From positions 28,517,503-28,581,502 of the forward strand of contig CM069450.1 in assembly GCA_035610835.1 (NCBI GenBank): a stretch of 64,000 bases of DNA, written 5' to 3'. The translations under genes were made by a program, and so were the position numbers. Source of the stretch: Ophiura sarsii. Taxonomy: Eukaryota > Echinodermata > Ophiuroidea > Amphilepidida > Ophiuridae. Below the pieces are notes generated by a model. That model made no database searches and was not told the origin of the DNA. It saw nothing but the letters and a program-made list of their open reading frames with translations. This document shows positions 12,005 through 23,999 of the stretch, piece after piece (positions within the stretch are counted from its first letter, which is position 1; each line of letters begins with the position of its first letter).

Positions 12005-12640
12005 GGGCTCAAAGAGTTTATTCCGGGTATATGTGCGAAGTTGTCTAAAAAAAATTAACCCGACTCCAACTTTGTACCCCGTTGATTGTGTGTCTATTTT
12101 GTATGTATGAATGCATGTCATTGCACATTCTAGTTCAAGCTGCGATGAGTACTGGTTATGATTTAGGTTTTCCAAAGCGCACCTCTCTTTATGTTATCTC
12201 GCATTCAATTTTGCTAGTCTAAGATTAAAAAAAATGTTCGATCCATATAATCTACTCTTGAAATAAAGGAATTAAGATTTCAACTGACGATTGTATTTCT
12301 ACATCCCACCCAGAACCACTCAATATTTGAATAATTCATTAACTGCATACGCCAGACACTCCATCAAATCCCCTTTTAGGGGAGGCATTATATATTTGTG
12401 CACGTCAATTTATTACTTGGAAAGGACATTCAAACCTCATCCTTCCTCTAGACGGAGTTCATTTTCTTGTACAAATTTTTTTCGCTCATCCATTACCCTT
12501 GTAGACTAAAGGGACAAGTGTGAAGTCGGTGTTTCGGAGAAACCGTATTAACGAGACACTTGCGTAATGAATGGTTACAAAAAACCTTTATCAAAAATAG
12601 CACTCTGAGTCTTATGAAGTAAAACATGTATAGTATTTTG
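12005..12640. repeat. Local duplication D2 (paralogue of D1)
   Basis: Matches 9455-11130 in order without D1's two insertions. The tail AACGAGACACTTGCGTAATG is shared with 11053-11072. No gene is evident. Confidence 0.75.
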
Positions 12641-12738
12641 AAGCCTTATTAACGACTTTCCATTATTTGACAAAATGTTTCAAAAATGTCAACATTTCAT
12701 TACCATCTTTGGACAAAAAGTACAACTGTATTTAGTTC

Positions 12739-13322
12739 CTACGAGGGGGTATCAAAAAGTTTTAGAAATCACCCAGAAGTGAAGGAGCCAGAAATTTCAT
12801 TTTGTTATGTGATCCTTCAGACAGCTTTGCAAAGTCCCTGTGCAAAGTTACACATTTCTCCTACTATTTATTACTTGTCCACAGACCGCCATTGTAGAGA
12901 TCCTCAGATTGACCGCCTTTGATTGATTTTCAGATTGCCTCAGATTGTGTTATTCCCAAAACAGCAATAAATAGTTTAAAGTGTTGACACAAAGGGTCAA
13001 AGGTCATGTAGGGTTCATTAGAGGTCAATCTGTGCACATCCCATGTTACCCATAAGTTTATTGTCACCAAGCTTGTTTGTAATGACCTTTGACCCCTTTC
13101 TGTCAACACTTTAAACTATTTATTGCTGTTTTGGGAATTACACAATCTGAGGCAATCTGAGAATCAATCAATGGCGGTCAATCTGAGGATCTCAACAATG
13201 GCGGTCTGGGGACAGGTAATAAATAGTGGGAGAAATTTGTAACTTTGCACAGGGACTCTGTAAAGATGTCTGAAGGATTACATATCAAAATAAAGTTTCT
13301 GGCTCCTTCACTTCTGAAGTGG
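12739..13322. mobile_element. Fold-back MITE, probably Tc1/mariner-like, one end truncated
   Basis: Inverted arms 12770-13008 and 13083-13322 (about 240 bp each) pair along nearly their whole length, for example GAAGTGAAGGAGCCAGAAA against TTTCTGGCTCCTTCACTTC, with a loop of about 74 bases. The left side extends 31 bases further to CGAGGGGGTATCAAAAAGTT after a TA, a mariner-like terminus. The matching right terminus is absent. ORFs called across it are hairpin artefacts. Confidence 0.7.
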
Positions 13323-15562
13323 TTAACTACTGTTGACAGTAATCCACTACATTTGGGCTTATAACGTCCAAATGGAATATATCTGGCGCCAAACATTTTA
13401 CAGATATAATGAGAAATATATGGGAGTTCTTCTGATATCAAAATATGCTGATGGACAAAAAAAGCTAAAGTGATCGGAACATTCACCTTTAAATGGATGC
13501 ACACTAATTGTATTCAATCCCATCAAGTCATTAGCTACAATTTCGAAACCAGTAGGTTTTGATTACAAATGATAATTATTTTTACCTTCGATAAAAATTC
13601 TGCTATGATCGAAACATCAGGCCTTCTCATGTTTATTTCATTTACTTACAAAGACTATTTTCTTGGTTTAGCAGTTTGTATCCAGCTTTTACATTTTATA
13701 ATCAATATTTTGTGAATATCTGGATTACACATATACTGCCTTTTTACGGTGATTTCTTTGTTGCATTTGTTAACGCGAGAAAACCGTCCTCAGGTTTCAA
13801 ATGATGATGCAAGAGAACTAATAGAGCTGTGAAAATGGCAATGATCTGCAATGAATGTAGGAGTGATTTTGCACAGATTCAAAGTCATTCAAGAAGGTCT
13901 CAAAAGAAACAAAAATGTTTGATGGGTTGGAGAGAGTTAAACGATAAGTGGCCCGGATGGAATCTGACTAGTGTGAATGGATGTGAAGCGATTTTTAACA
14001 CGAAACACTTTAATATAATTAGCTAATTTGAAAATTGGTGTTATGTCTTCGTCAATAGTGATTTCCCTGTAGGATAAAACGAGCCTTTCCTTTATTTTGG
14101 CACGTCGATACACCCTGTGGAGTCAACAAATGGCGTTCCGACGTCTGCTTAAATCACTTTATTCGCGTCTGGAGTGTTGATTTAGAAAATCTGCCTTATG
14201 ATAACATTAGCACATATCGATTCGTTTTCCCAGTGAAATCGAGCTGAATTAGGAAGTTATGCGGTCGTTTTACATGCAAAGTTTCGCGGCAAATCTCAAC
14301 CCGGAAGTGCCGTTATTTGCTCATTGCAAGAGATTTTACCAGATACTGGGTTTCCCTTTTAAAGGGAATTTTTATAAGGAGTTTATATAATACATTGCAA
14401 ACTACTACATTGGAAGCATGATGACAAATTGTTAGTGGAAGTTGCCATTTGATGGCCATTTTTTACATGGATCAGCACCCCTTAATGGTATTGCTGTTCC
14501 CAGCAATAGAATAAGCATGTTGATGGTCGTTCATGTCGTAATGCAATAGTTTTTTTCCCCCGCAGCAGTAACTGCCATTAGATGGTACTATTCGTGATAG
14601 AGACATGCCAACATGGATCAGACAGTCATCACGGAGGTTCTTGAATAATTCACAAATAAATCCATTCTTTAGTCCATTACAGGAAAAAAGTGTCATTATT
14701 TATAAAAAGCGATGTAATCATTACAACGGTTCCGATAACAGGTTACGGCAAATGGAATTAATGTTGACATTCAAGGAACCATTGTTAGACTGTTTGTGTT
14801 TGACCTCTTGTGTGACGTTTAGGTTGAAGACTTTGGATCACGTGACGTAATTTAAATCCCCACTATTTATGATATAACTATACTTTTTGGCCACAAAATG
14901 GAAATAGTACGACGAATTTGTTTCGATGAAATGTTCATGCAGCCGACGGTAAGTAAAGGACAGTATAGAAAGCTACTCGTTTATCAATTGTATTGAGAAA
15001 TCCTATGTTTTGGATAAACTGACGTTTTAGAGAGTACACAACATTGTTTGCAACACGCTTCGGACTCACGACCCAAGCACACCCCGGTGACTTAATTATA
15101 ATGACCTTTAAATAAATCACCTCAACAAACATGACAAACATTAGACAAGGTACCTCATCAGAATACGTCACTTGAGAAAATCTTTTTCATTGGTCTATTT
15201 CCTGGGTCAATACATGATGATGTCACTTCATTTTCGGGATGTCATTTTTCCCAGGGTGTTGAAATCGATCGAGTCCCAGTCTCGCTTAATTTCCGAAATA
15301 TTCATATTTTTTTTAATACATACTTTTCTGTGTTGTTTCGTATTTGATAATTGATTAGAATCTCAAAACATTTGATTATATTTCGGTATTAGATTCTTAT
15401 ATGTTCCCTTTTGATTTTTGACGGCATTCTAATCAAATTTAATAAGTTTCTAATCATTGTTGATTACTATAGGGTTTAGTGTTCCTCCCAAAATACACTC
15501 TAAATCAAAACACGGGATCTCTCTATTCCACCAAATCGTCCTTATATGTATCGTCAAAACGT
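13323..15562. other. Unassigned intergenic DNA
   Basis: Single-copy AT-rich sequence within this window. Only short ORFs of 60-108 codons without recognisable domains occur, and none shows a family motif. No inverted repeat of note was found. Confidence 0.4.
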
Positions 15563-15572
15563 GCAAAAGGTA

Positions 15573-15876
15573 GGTCGTTTGTAAAACACGTACTCGCGTG
15601 CGCGCGTACGTACGCACGTACGATTGATCATTCTGAATTCTCCCTACTACTTGTAGCATTACTTTTTGTAATGCAACCTATCGTTTGCTGTGCTCACGGA
15701 CCATCCCGTTAAGGAGAATTGAAATATATATGATAAGATAAAACATCGGGTATAAGCTTGACCGCACACAAATGTATAGGCGGTATCTTTACCATTGTGA
15801 AGTACATGCACAGAGGCCGTTCGTGACTGTACAATCGTACGTACGGGTGTAGGGGTGTACGTGTTTTACAAACGCC
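15573..15876. mobile_element. 304-bp MITE with 10-bp TSD, MULE-like
   Basis: The termini are GGTCGTTTGTAAAACACGTAC and, on the other strand, GGCGTTTGTAAAACACGTAC. The interior ends carry CGTACGTACG runs that also pair (near 15607-15628 and 15830-15846). The direct repeat GCAAAAGGTA flanks it at 15563-15572 and 15877-15886. A 9-10 bp TSD is the norm for Mutator-like elements. No ORF of significance is present. Confidence 0.75.
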
Positions 15877-15886
15877 GCAAAAGGTA

Positions 15887-16435
15887 TTCCTGATGTAAAC
15901 AGACTAAAACAAAATCTCAAATTGTTTATAATGACGTAGATGAATGGCGGAAGGGTTCATGTTACTAACACTGCGTTAATCAATAATGGGAACTTACAGT
16001 AAAACAACTTCTGTAGTATACTCGATTCTAATAAGGCTCAAGCGGTAATAAGCAACAACAATAACAGCAAATTACGCTACAATTTCAACTACAACCACAA
16101 CATCATAATAAAATAACAAAAAACAACAGTAACAGATTTACGTAAAAAGATGACATTTTATATACGGTGGTGCTAATCATATTTTTTGGCCATTTCTATC
16201 AGCACCAGATAGCATCTTGTCCATACAATATCGTTAGTAAAACAGTGAGTGGAACTGCATTTTCAAAGCAAGGGAATAATCACAGGTATAATTCAAAATA
16301 ATATAAAAGAATATATCACTGCAATCTGGGTCAAAGCAACACGAATCGTTGTCATTTCCAAACTATGTCTGTAATGCGTTTCATCACAATGCGTATAAAT
16401 CTGCCCGATTCGCTCATACGAGCATCCATTTTAGT
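15887..16435. other. Unassigned intergenic DNA
   Basis: AT-rich with an A/C-rich stretch of AACAACA type near 16040-16130. No gene or element was recognised. Confidence 0.4.
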
Positions 16436-16693
16436 TTAACACTTTCCCCGCGGCTATTAGTTTTACCATATTATTATATACAAAAGAGATTTTCAGAAAC
16501 CTTTCCCAAATTTCAAAGTCTATCTCAAGAATTACTGAACCGATATGAGGCATGTTTGTACTTATTGTAATGCATTTCTCATAGTGCCAAATACGAGTAT
16601 GATGATGGAATTCAATAATTTTGAGATTTTCTAAACATTTTGTGAAATTTTGGAACTGTCGTCTGCAGACGACTGCCGCGTGGAAAGGATTAA
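16436..16693 (+). mobile_element. TTAA-MITE copy 4
   Basis: A well-preserved copy, TTAACACTTTCCCCGCGGC to GCCGCGTGGAAAGGATTAA, 258 bp, with GTCGTCTGCAGACGACTG before the right terminus. It lies in unique DNA outside the segmental duplications, so it is an independent insertion. Confidence 0.85.
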
Positions 16694-18358
16694 GTATAAC
16701 CAGCGAGGAATTCTATGTTGTTTTACTCTGGCTAGAGTTTAAAGCTTCTTTCAAATTCGAAGCCTAAATCAAACATTGAAAGCTGCTACTATATAATCCC
16801 TAAGGACATTGTTTCGCGAATGTTCTACTTCCCACGTGTAGATATCGATGGTATTTGTTTAAATTACTTTAGCCACAGATATTCTACTATATTTAAATGT
16901 AATTTACATTTTAAACGTAGCTCATATGCGACAACCCCGGGCGACCACCACATGTACATGAGGACCTTGTAGAAATTAGTGTAAGCGTAAGTGTTATTCG
17001 TTGCCCATTTTAGGCAGCACAAGAGCAGAATAAAAAAAGTCTGGCAATAAAGTCATTGAATATATAACAATAATAATTGAATATAAATTTGCATCATTAT
17101 ATTTAAGTCTTCGGATACTAGATGTAAACGTAAAATGACGAAGCAATTCATTTCAGTATAAAAGAATGCTTCAGTTTCATGGAATGGCGATTGGCGACTT
17201 CATCGAAAATAAGCCCTCCCCCACCACAAAGCATGTTTCTTTTTGAATGCAAAAGGTGGTTATTTGTGGTGATCGGTGGTGATTTTAGTGGTGATCTTGA
17301 ATAGAAACAGATGTCGATTATTTTAGTGGTGGTGACATTCCACGCGCCGTGTTATAAATTCGCGCAAGAATTGACACATTATTCGCGGTGCATCCACGCG
17401 CGGATACACTTGATTAAGAATAGATTTGGCAGTTTGGCTTATATACGCTTGAATTGTGAGTACTTTGGTGACACTTTCTACATCGTCACCATTTGCTGTG
17501 TCAACGCCTTTTGGTGCTGATTAGAAACTCACACTAAGTGGTTATTGCTGGTGATGATTAACACCATCAATAACCACCAAGGAAACAACGTGGCGATGAA
17601 ATAGAAAATATAGATGGTTCGGATTTCGTACCCGTAAAAGTGACATATTTATTCCATAGAATAACAAAGCACTATAAACACCGCGTGAATTGTGTCGTCT
17701 TGCGTGTCATAATATCTGTTGAAACCGAAGAAGATTTGCATCGTCGTCTTCAATCTCTAAAATCTTTTTTTTGACAGGTTGATAATGCAACCCTGGAATA
17801 ATGTTATGGAATGATTTATATTTAATGACTTAAACAAGCCTGCAATTTCTAGTGAATAAAGAAAAAAAATCATTAAAATGATTAAATTATACGGGTATGT
17901 AGCAGGTAGTAGCAGGTGGCATCGGTTCGTCTTAAAAGGTAATTTTATGAAAGTAAAGAAAACCGTACGTACAAATGACATGTTGCTAGATTTAATTTCA
18001 TCGATAATACATTAGAGGTTATGGTGATGACGTGTGTCATTTTAAATGAGAAAAAATGTAGCATATAAAGGATGTTTGATTTGATCTCAGATGTAAGTGA
18101 TTTTCCAAATCTGTACTGTTTTGAATTTAATTAAGTCATATCTTAACCGTGCTCTAGGACCGAGCTAAGAGCGTAGCGAGATGCGACCGAAGGGAGCAGT
18201 TCTGGAGTTTCCACCACCGACGTGTTACCCCATGGCCCGTCAAATTAACATCCCCCCCCACACACACACACAGGTCTGGTATTTAACAATACATCAATTT
18301 CAATTCTGGACTAATAAGGACAGGCCATCCCAAAGCTGAGATTGGTCATTTTTAAATT
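16694..18358. other. Unassigned intergenic DNA with GGTGGT-rich stretch
   Basis: GGTGGTTATT at about 17256 and AATAACCACC at about 17570 form a weak inverted pair, and 17540-17579 can fold on itself. A short C run plus (CA)n lies at 18247-18271. No ORF shows family motifs. Confidence 0.4.
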
Positions 18359-18819
18359 CCAGCTGTCATTTGACTATCAGATCATAATCATTACAACAGA
18401 TAAGGGAACATTCCACCAAGATTGATGCCTGAAGGTAAAATAGTCTGGCCCCTTCTATTCTTTACACGACGATACATCAAGTGACGGATCTGGGAGTCCG
18501 TCTTGCGCTGGGTGACAAATAAGTTTGAAGTTTGATATTTCAATAGAGGGCGGGCTTGAGAACAGGACTGCGTTTCCAAGGGAACGGAGATTTTGGGTTC
18601 AAAAATACAATTATCTGACTAATTGCCGCGACGCGAAGGATTCTGGTACCTAGGCTACCTTCAAGTTGTCAAGATGTTAGTTTGTATGCTACTATTTATG
18701 GTTGAAAAGCGAAAATGCCATGATTTTCAAAATTGACAGATACGCGTTACCACGGTGACTCACTCCCGTCAATTTGCAGCGCCCTCAAGTGAAACGGGCT
18801 CTCGTCCCGGAGCCAATTG

Positions 18820-19040
18820 TTAACACTGTCCATGTCCATGTGGCTATTCGTTTAACCAAATAAAAAGCATATTTTTCATTAACCTTTCTCTCCGTCTTAT
18901 CTCAAAAAATACTGAACCAATACTAGGCATGTTTGTGTCTATTTTAATGCATTTTTCATAGTGATACTTTTGACATATTTGAAACATTTTGTGACATTTT
19001 GGAGTGTCTCCGCAGACGCCTGCCGCGTGGAAAGTAGTAA
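18820..19040 (+). mobile_element. TTAA-MITE copy 5
   Basis: Beta paralogue of 829-1046. Its left TTAACACTGTCC is better preserved than in alpha. The right end is GCCGCGTGGAAAGTAGTAA. Confidence 0.8.
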
Positions 19041-19510
19041 GGAGGCACTAGTCTAGTGCTAATCTTATCCACATAGGGTTGTTGGAATTAGCAAAGGGAC
19101 CATGTAGTTCAAGGCGATCTACCACTCTGGGTTTCTAGCCACACGCAGTTCTCTTGGGAACTGACAATGTTACAATTTCTCCTTGTTATTACTCATTCGG
19201 TTAACTCTATACAGTCTGGCTGTCTGTCAACGTCATCAAGTGAACAGGTGTATTTTCAGTTCGTCTATGGCGATCTCTTCTAGCGTGGGCTCCCAGGTCT
19301 ATGTATGTGTGGAACATGTCAGTTTCACTTTCGAAATATTGTTTATTCTAGAGGATGCGTTCACTTATTTTCATTACAAACATACTGATACGCCCTCAAC
19401 ATTCTCGACACCGACATGGTGGTATTGTTGGTTTGCATGCCTTTCGGAGAATGTCTTGATATATAGTGCTCTACCATAGAATATGTAATGTGTTAATAAT
19501 TATTGTATAT

Positions 19511-20459
19511 GGCCATGTGTTTTGAACTCGACACCCTTCCGTTGCATGTCCAGATTTTGACATTCTACACCATCTGAGATTCGAATTAGCATATCGCAAT
19601 AACTCACAAAGAATCCAAGAATAAGCTATACTGGAATTTAAATGGGACCTTATGGTAACATGTTGTGATTAAGAATGTTCAACATATATCGATTTTTTCA
19701 TATTTTGATTAAAGCTCAATAATAATTTTATACCGATCCCAATCATAATTTTACTGTGCATATTAGTTCCTCATGCAATTTCCCATCAGAAATATACTAT
19801 ATCGAGAAATAAATGAGCACAAACGTTTAAATTTCATATTTATTAGAGATAAAAGTATATTTTTGGGAGTATTCACCCTATATTGATTTAAACGGCATTT
19901 TTTCATTCCCCTATTTGAGAGCTTTCCAAAAATGTATAATTTTGCTATCATCGGTTGAATACTTTTGTTGATATAGTCATGTATGTAAAACCGATGAATT
20001 AGGGCAAGTTCACTGTGTAGTGAATAGGGAGAAAGCCAAGGACAATGCAATCGATTCATGATTACAATTGTTACATAATAGTTGTCACGTTTGTTGAAAC
20101 AGAATCTTATAGAATATTAAATAATCTATAAAATGAGAGCAAAATCATATTTATACCATACAGGGATGAGAGTTATGGTTAATTGAACGTATAATTGGGA
20201 ACAGCGCCACCACCACCGCCGCCACCGCCACCGCAACCACCCTGACTTTCACAATATAATCAATCATATCTCAGCCAATCAGTTATAGAAATACCTGATT
20301 TATTCACAAAAAATGTAGCTAGATAAATAGGCTTTCAACTATAGCTCTACCACATTTAGTTGAGTTAATAGAGAGAGATGGATGAATCGTCACCAAAAAT
20401 GCAACGCTACCACCCTTTTTGGGTGGTGAGTATTAAAAGTGAGTTCAAAACACATGGCC
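19511..20459. mobile_element. GGCC-ended non-autonomous DNA transposon, copy 2
   Basis: Beta paralogue of 1781-2819 with GGCCATGTGTTTTGAACT and AGTTCAAAACACATGGCC as termini. It is about 90 bases shorter through internal deletions. It contains (CCACCG)n near 20205-20233. Flanks ATAT and ACAT are compatible with a decayed 4-bp TSD. Confidence 0.8.
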
Positions 20460-21207
20460 ACATAAAACAACACGTGAACAAATGTTTGGTTGAGTGTTAT
20501 GATTGTTGTGTTTGTTTGGCTGAGATGATTCCAAAGCGGTAAATAATTTGAGTCCTTGCTGACCTAATCACAGTAGTCAGAAAAGGTATATAAATGATTA
20601 AAATTGGGATCTTATTCTGATTTAATGACTACTATCTAATACCAAAGTGCAATAGTTTAGGTTCATTTTTAAAGTTTTGAGGACATAGAGCTCTTGAAAT
20701 CCAGGACGGAATTTCTTTTACCCTACTTGCACTAAAAAGATAACAACTCATCTCATAACTTTCCAGTTCTCAAATAATTTTTAATTTGATGGTAGACAAC
20801 TATTTATAGTCAGTCGTTTGTAAGAAGTTCGGAGAAGAAACCAAATTGACTGTCAGCTTACATCCCACTCACGACCACTTAATATGTTTGTAATGTTACT
20901 CGTGCCAGACGATCCATCAAGTCGTACCTCTGCAGGCGAGACAATAACTTACCGCAGCATGTCGATTCATTATTGGCAAAGGAAATTAAAATCCTCACGC
21001 TACCTCCAAATGTAGTATATTTTCGTTTACACGTCAGGAATGAAAATTGCAATTTGTTTTGGTCATCCATTACACCTGTAGAACCACACGAGATTCGTGA
21101 TCATCTGTAGTGTCCGTGCTGTAGCGTGTAATCCTGGAAAAAAACCTTGGAACGCTCACTCGTTAACAACGGTAAACTATCACCCCCTTTCCCCGTGAGA
21201 TGTTCAA

Positions 21208-21842
21208 GAGTCAGTTTGTGTTATTTTTTTAGAATTGATTCTATTCTTCAAAAAATAGATTCTTCTCATAGCTTGTGTATTGGTAGGCCCTTGGGCACTA
21301 ACAACCAGGGTGACTTTCAAAAAATTAAAAATCGAACATTTGGTCAAAAATCGCCTTTATTTCAAAACTGAAAATAGGCAACCTTTAAATACTTAGCATT
21401 TACCTTTATGAGTAAGATATTTACCTTTAAACTATGCAGTCAGTAGCAGAAGAGTTGTTCTTTGATGTGGTTGTTATTGAAGGTTCCAGTATTATTCCGT
21501 TTTGGTATGGTGAGTTCTTGACTTTAGACAATTTTGAGTAAATTTCAGGAAGTAATTCTGTTATACCCTTCACAGAGGTATTCATGTGCATGATTTTTAA
21601 GAACGACGCATACTACCGATGTTGGTGTGTAGGGTATAACAGAATTATGCCATTTTCGGGGCAAATATGGTCCAAAATGGCCCAAATTGGATTTTGGTGG
21701 GTTACCATGGCAACAGGTCGATTTTTTATATTTTGAAAGTCACCCTGATTGTTAGTGCCCAAGGGCCTACCAATACACAAGCTATGAGAACATCTATTTT
21801 TGAAGAATAGAATAAATTCTAAAAAATTACGCAAACTGACTC
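21208..21842. mobile_element. 635-bp fold-back element at a TTAA site
   Basis: Absent from alpha, where TTTAAGAATG is continuous near 3577. The arms (about 130 bp) pair, for example GAGTCAGTTTGTG with CAAACTGACTC and GTAGGCCCTTGGGCACTAAC with GTTAGTGCCCAAGGGCCTAC. It is flanked by TCAA (21204-21207) and TTAA (21843-21846). A TTAA target suggests a piggyBac- or Kolobok-type transposase acting in trans. No intact ORF is present. Confidence 0.8.
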
Positions 21843-22024
21843 TTAAGAATGTTAATGTCTTCAGCAATAATTGTTCAAGGTGTCCCAACATCGATCGATG
21901 GAGTGTAGGAAAGGAAAAATTGTTTGTCTAAAATGTCTTATTCAAGGTTTAACAAAATAAACATCATTTAATGATCACCAAACAATTTCTGCACGTAATG
22001 ATCCAATGTCTTCAATTTTTGTTG

Positions 22025-22099
22025 GTGGGTGGTGGGGTGGGGGGGGGGGGGGGGGGGGGAGGGCATCAAGGGGGAAAGCCTTCTGGCAGGGGGGGGGGG
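22025..22099. repeat. G-rich tract (beta)
   Basis: G runs at 22025-22063 and 22089-22099 surround AAAGCCTTCTGGCAGGG. It is the beta version of 3785-3965 with one unit instead of two. Confidence 0.75.
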
Positions 22100-22850
22100 C
22101 TATGGTTACGCCCCTGTATCAGCGACATCCTGGCGTGTGAGATTATGGCTGTTGAAGTTTTTGAGAAGCACGCAATGGGATTGTCATTTTCATTAGACAA
22201 TATGATAGAAGGAAGATTTCGATCCAACACAACACAATTCATTTTTATCTTTGCACGGTCTACCATTTGCGAGGAGAGGCTATTCCATAATAATATGTAA
22301 CTAGTTCGACTCTCTCTCTGCACAATATGACTCATCATGCAGTGAGACATTATAACATGATGCAACGATTTTCATTCAATCTGATTCCGGTTCGAGGCTC
22401 TTCTCGCAAATAGCGGATCAATGCAAATATACGGTGTTAGTCCTCACATTCCCAGTCTCATCGCGTAAACATGGGATATTATTTCGAAAAGTTTCTCGTT
22501 GTAATCCCTTCCTGCTGGAAGAAAGTGACCGGATGTAAAGGGGTGTCTCGTGTGATGCGGGTTAATTTGAAAATACTCTCGTTGGTTTCTTTGATGCCAC
22601 GTATTGGCTGAGACACCTCCCTAAATACAATAACTTACCTTAATTCACCAGTGACGCCGCCTATTGACGGTAGTGTCTCGTTCCACAGCCATTGCTTACT
22701 TATAATAATATTTATTCAAGACTTTCATATATCAGTTTTCAACAGCAGGACATCGATGGACGTTGAGTAAAGTGCGACCGGTCTTTAATGTTTAAGGACT
22801 CCCGATAAAGATAATTATTGAGTTTAAATAAAAAAGGTCAGTGAAGTTCA

Positions 22851-22921
22851 AATAACGCATTTTAACACTTTCAACGTTGCTATTACTAATAGCCACGTTG
22901 AAAGTGTTAAAATGCGTTATT
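22851..22921. repeat. Local inverted duplication forming a 35-bp-arm hairpin
   Basis: Arms 22851-22885 and 22887-22921 are complementary except for two positions, with a 1-base spacer. Alpha at 4979-5015 has only one arm. The arrangement fits a template-switch or fold-back replication event. Confidence 0.85.
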
Positions 22922-23158
22922 AGTTTTACCATATACAAAACAGATTGTTCAAAAACCGTTCCCAACTTTCAAAGCCTATCTCAAAAATTACTGAGCCAAT
23001 GCTAGGCACGTTTATACTAATTGTAATGCATTTATCATGGTGATTCCAAATATGGTAATGACATTCAATATTTTTGACATTTTTGAAGCATTTTGTGTGT
23101 GTGTTTTTTTAAATTTTTGAATGTCGTCTGCAGACGCCTGCCACGTGGAAAGTATTAA
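22862..23158 (+). mobile_element. TTAA-MITE copy 6
   Basis: Beta paralogue of 4988-5248. The left end is duplicated in inverted orientation (see 22851-22921). The right end is CCACGTGGAAAGTATTAA. Confidence 0.8.
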
Positions 23159-23999
23159 AGGTGACTCTATTTGAGCACTTTCAATGAGCGGACAATGTTC
23201 AAGTTAAGCCACAGTACTTTGCATAACATACTGCTAAAATAGCGGAGAGTTCACAGAGTGTTTTATCTCCTTTTATTTTAGGATATAAAACACAACATTT
23301 TGAGATACTTGGTGTGCCCAGAGAACCGTGAGGGCACCGGTAAGATCATATCTGTGACATCACTAGAACAAAAGCCTCCACACCATGCCATCACAAAACA
23401 TTAAAGCTTGTCGGGAAAGAAGTATACTGGATCCCTTAAGAGGTAACTAACTGTTACATCAATGCACTACGATTACCTCTGTTGAGTCAACAATTGAGAG
23501 AAATCTTAAATCAGTTAATACCCGTCTTGAATATTGATTTAGGGAATCTCACATATCATATTACATGCTAACATTAACACATCGATTCATTTCCCATGTA
23601 ACAAATAAAAATAGATATAAAAATAAAAAGAGGTTGAAAAGATTTTTTTGATAATCATGACGCGAATAAGCGATTCATTCAAAGGCTAAACAAAAACGGT
23701 CTCTATCCAAAAGTGGGCGATGAGGGCATCATCTCTCTCCGAAAAGGCACACATTCCTATACAAAATACCGTTTTCACTACAAATTCCTCCTAGTCCCCT
23801 ACGGCATATGGTTTTATTTTGGAGAATTCGGACAGTTAACAAGCCATATTAATGCTTTAATTTAAAGGATTTTCAAAATCAGTATCAAAAATCCAAGATA
23901 TACGTTTCACTTAACGAGTAAATTTCCTCGTCACAATGACACCTCATTCATACAAATTGAATGGATACTTTTAAGTTATGATGCTTTAAGTTACGTACG

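Noticed and set aside
13829..14026. 65-codon ORF beginning with several Met/Cys residues
   Set aside because: No domain, no paralog and no splice or promoter context; length is within chance for this base composition.
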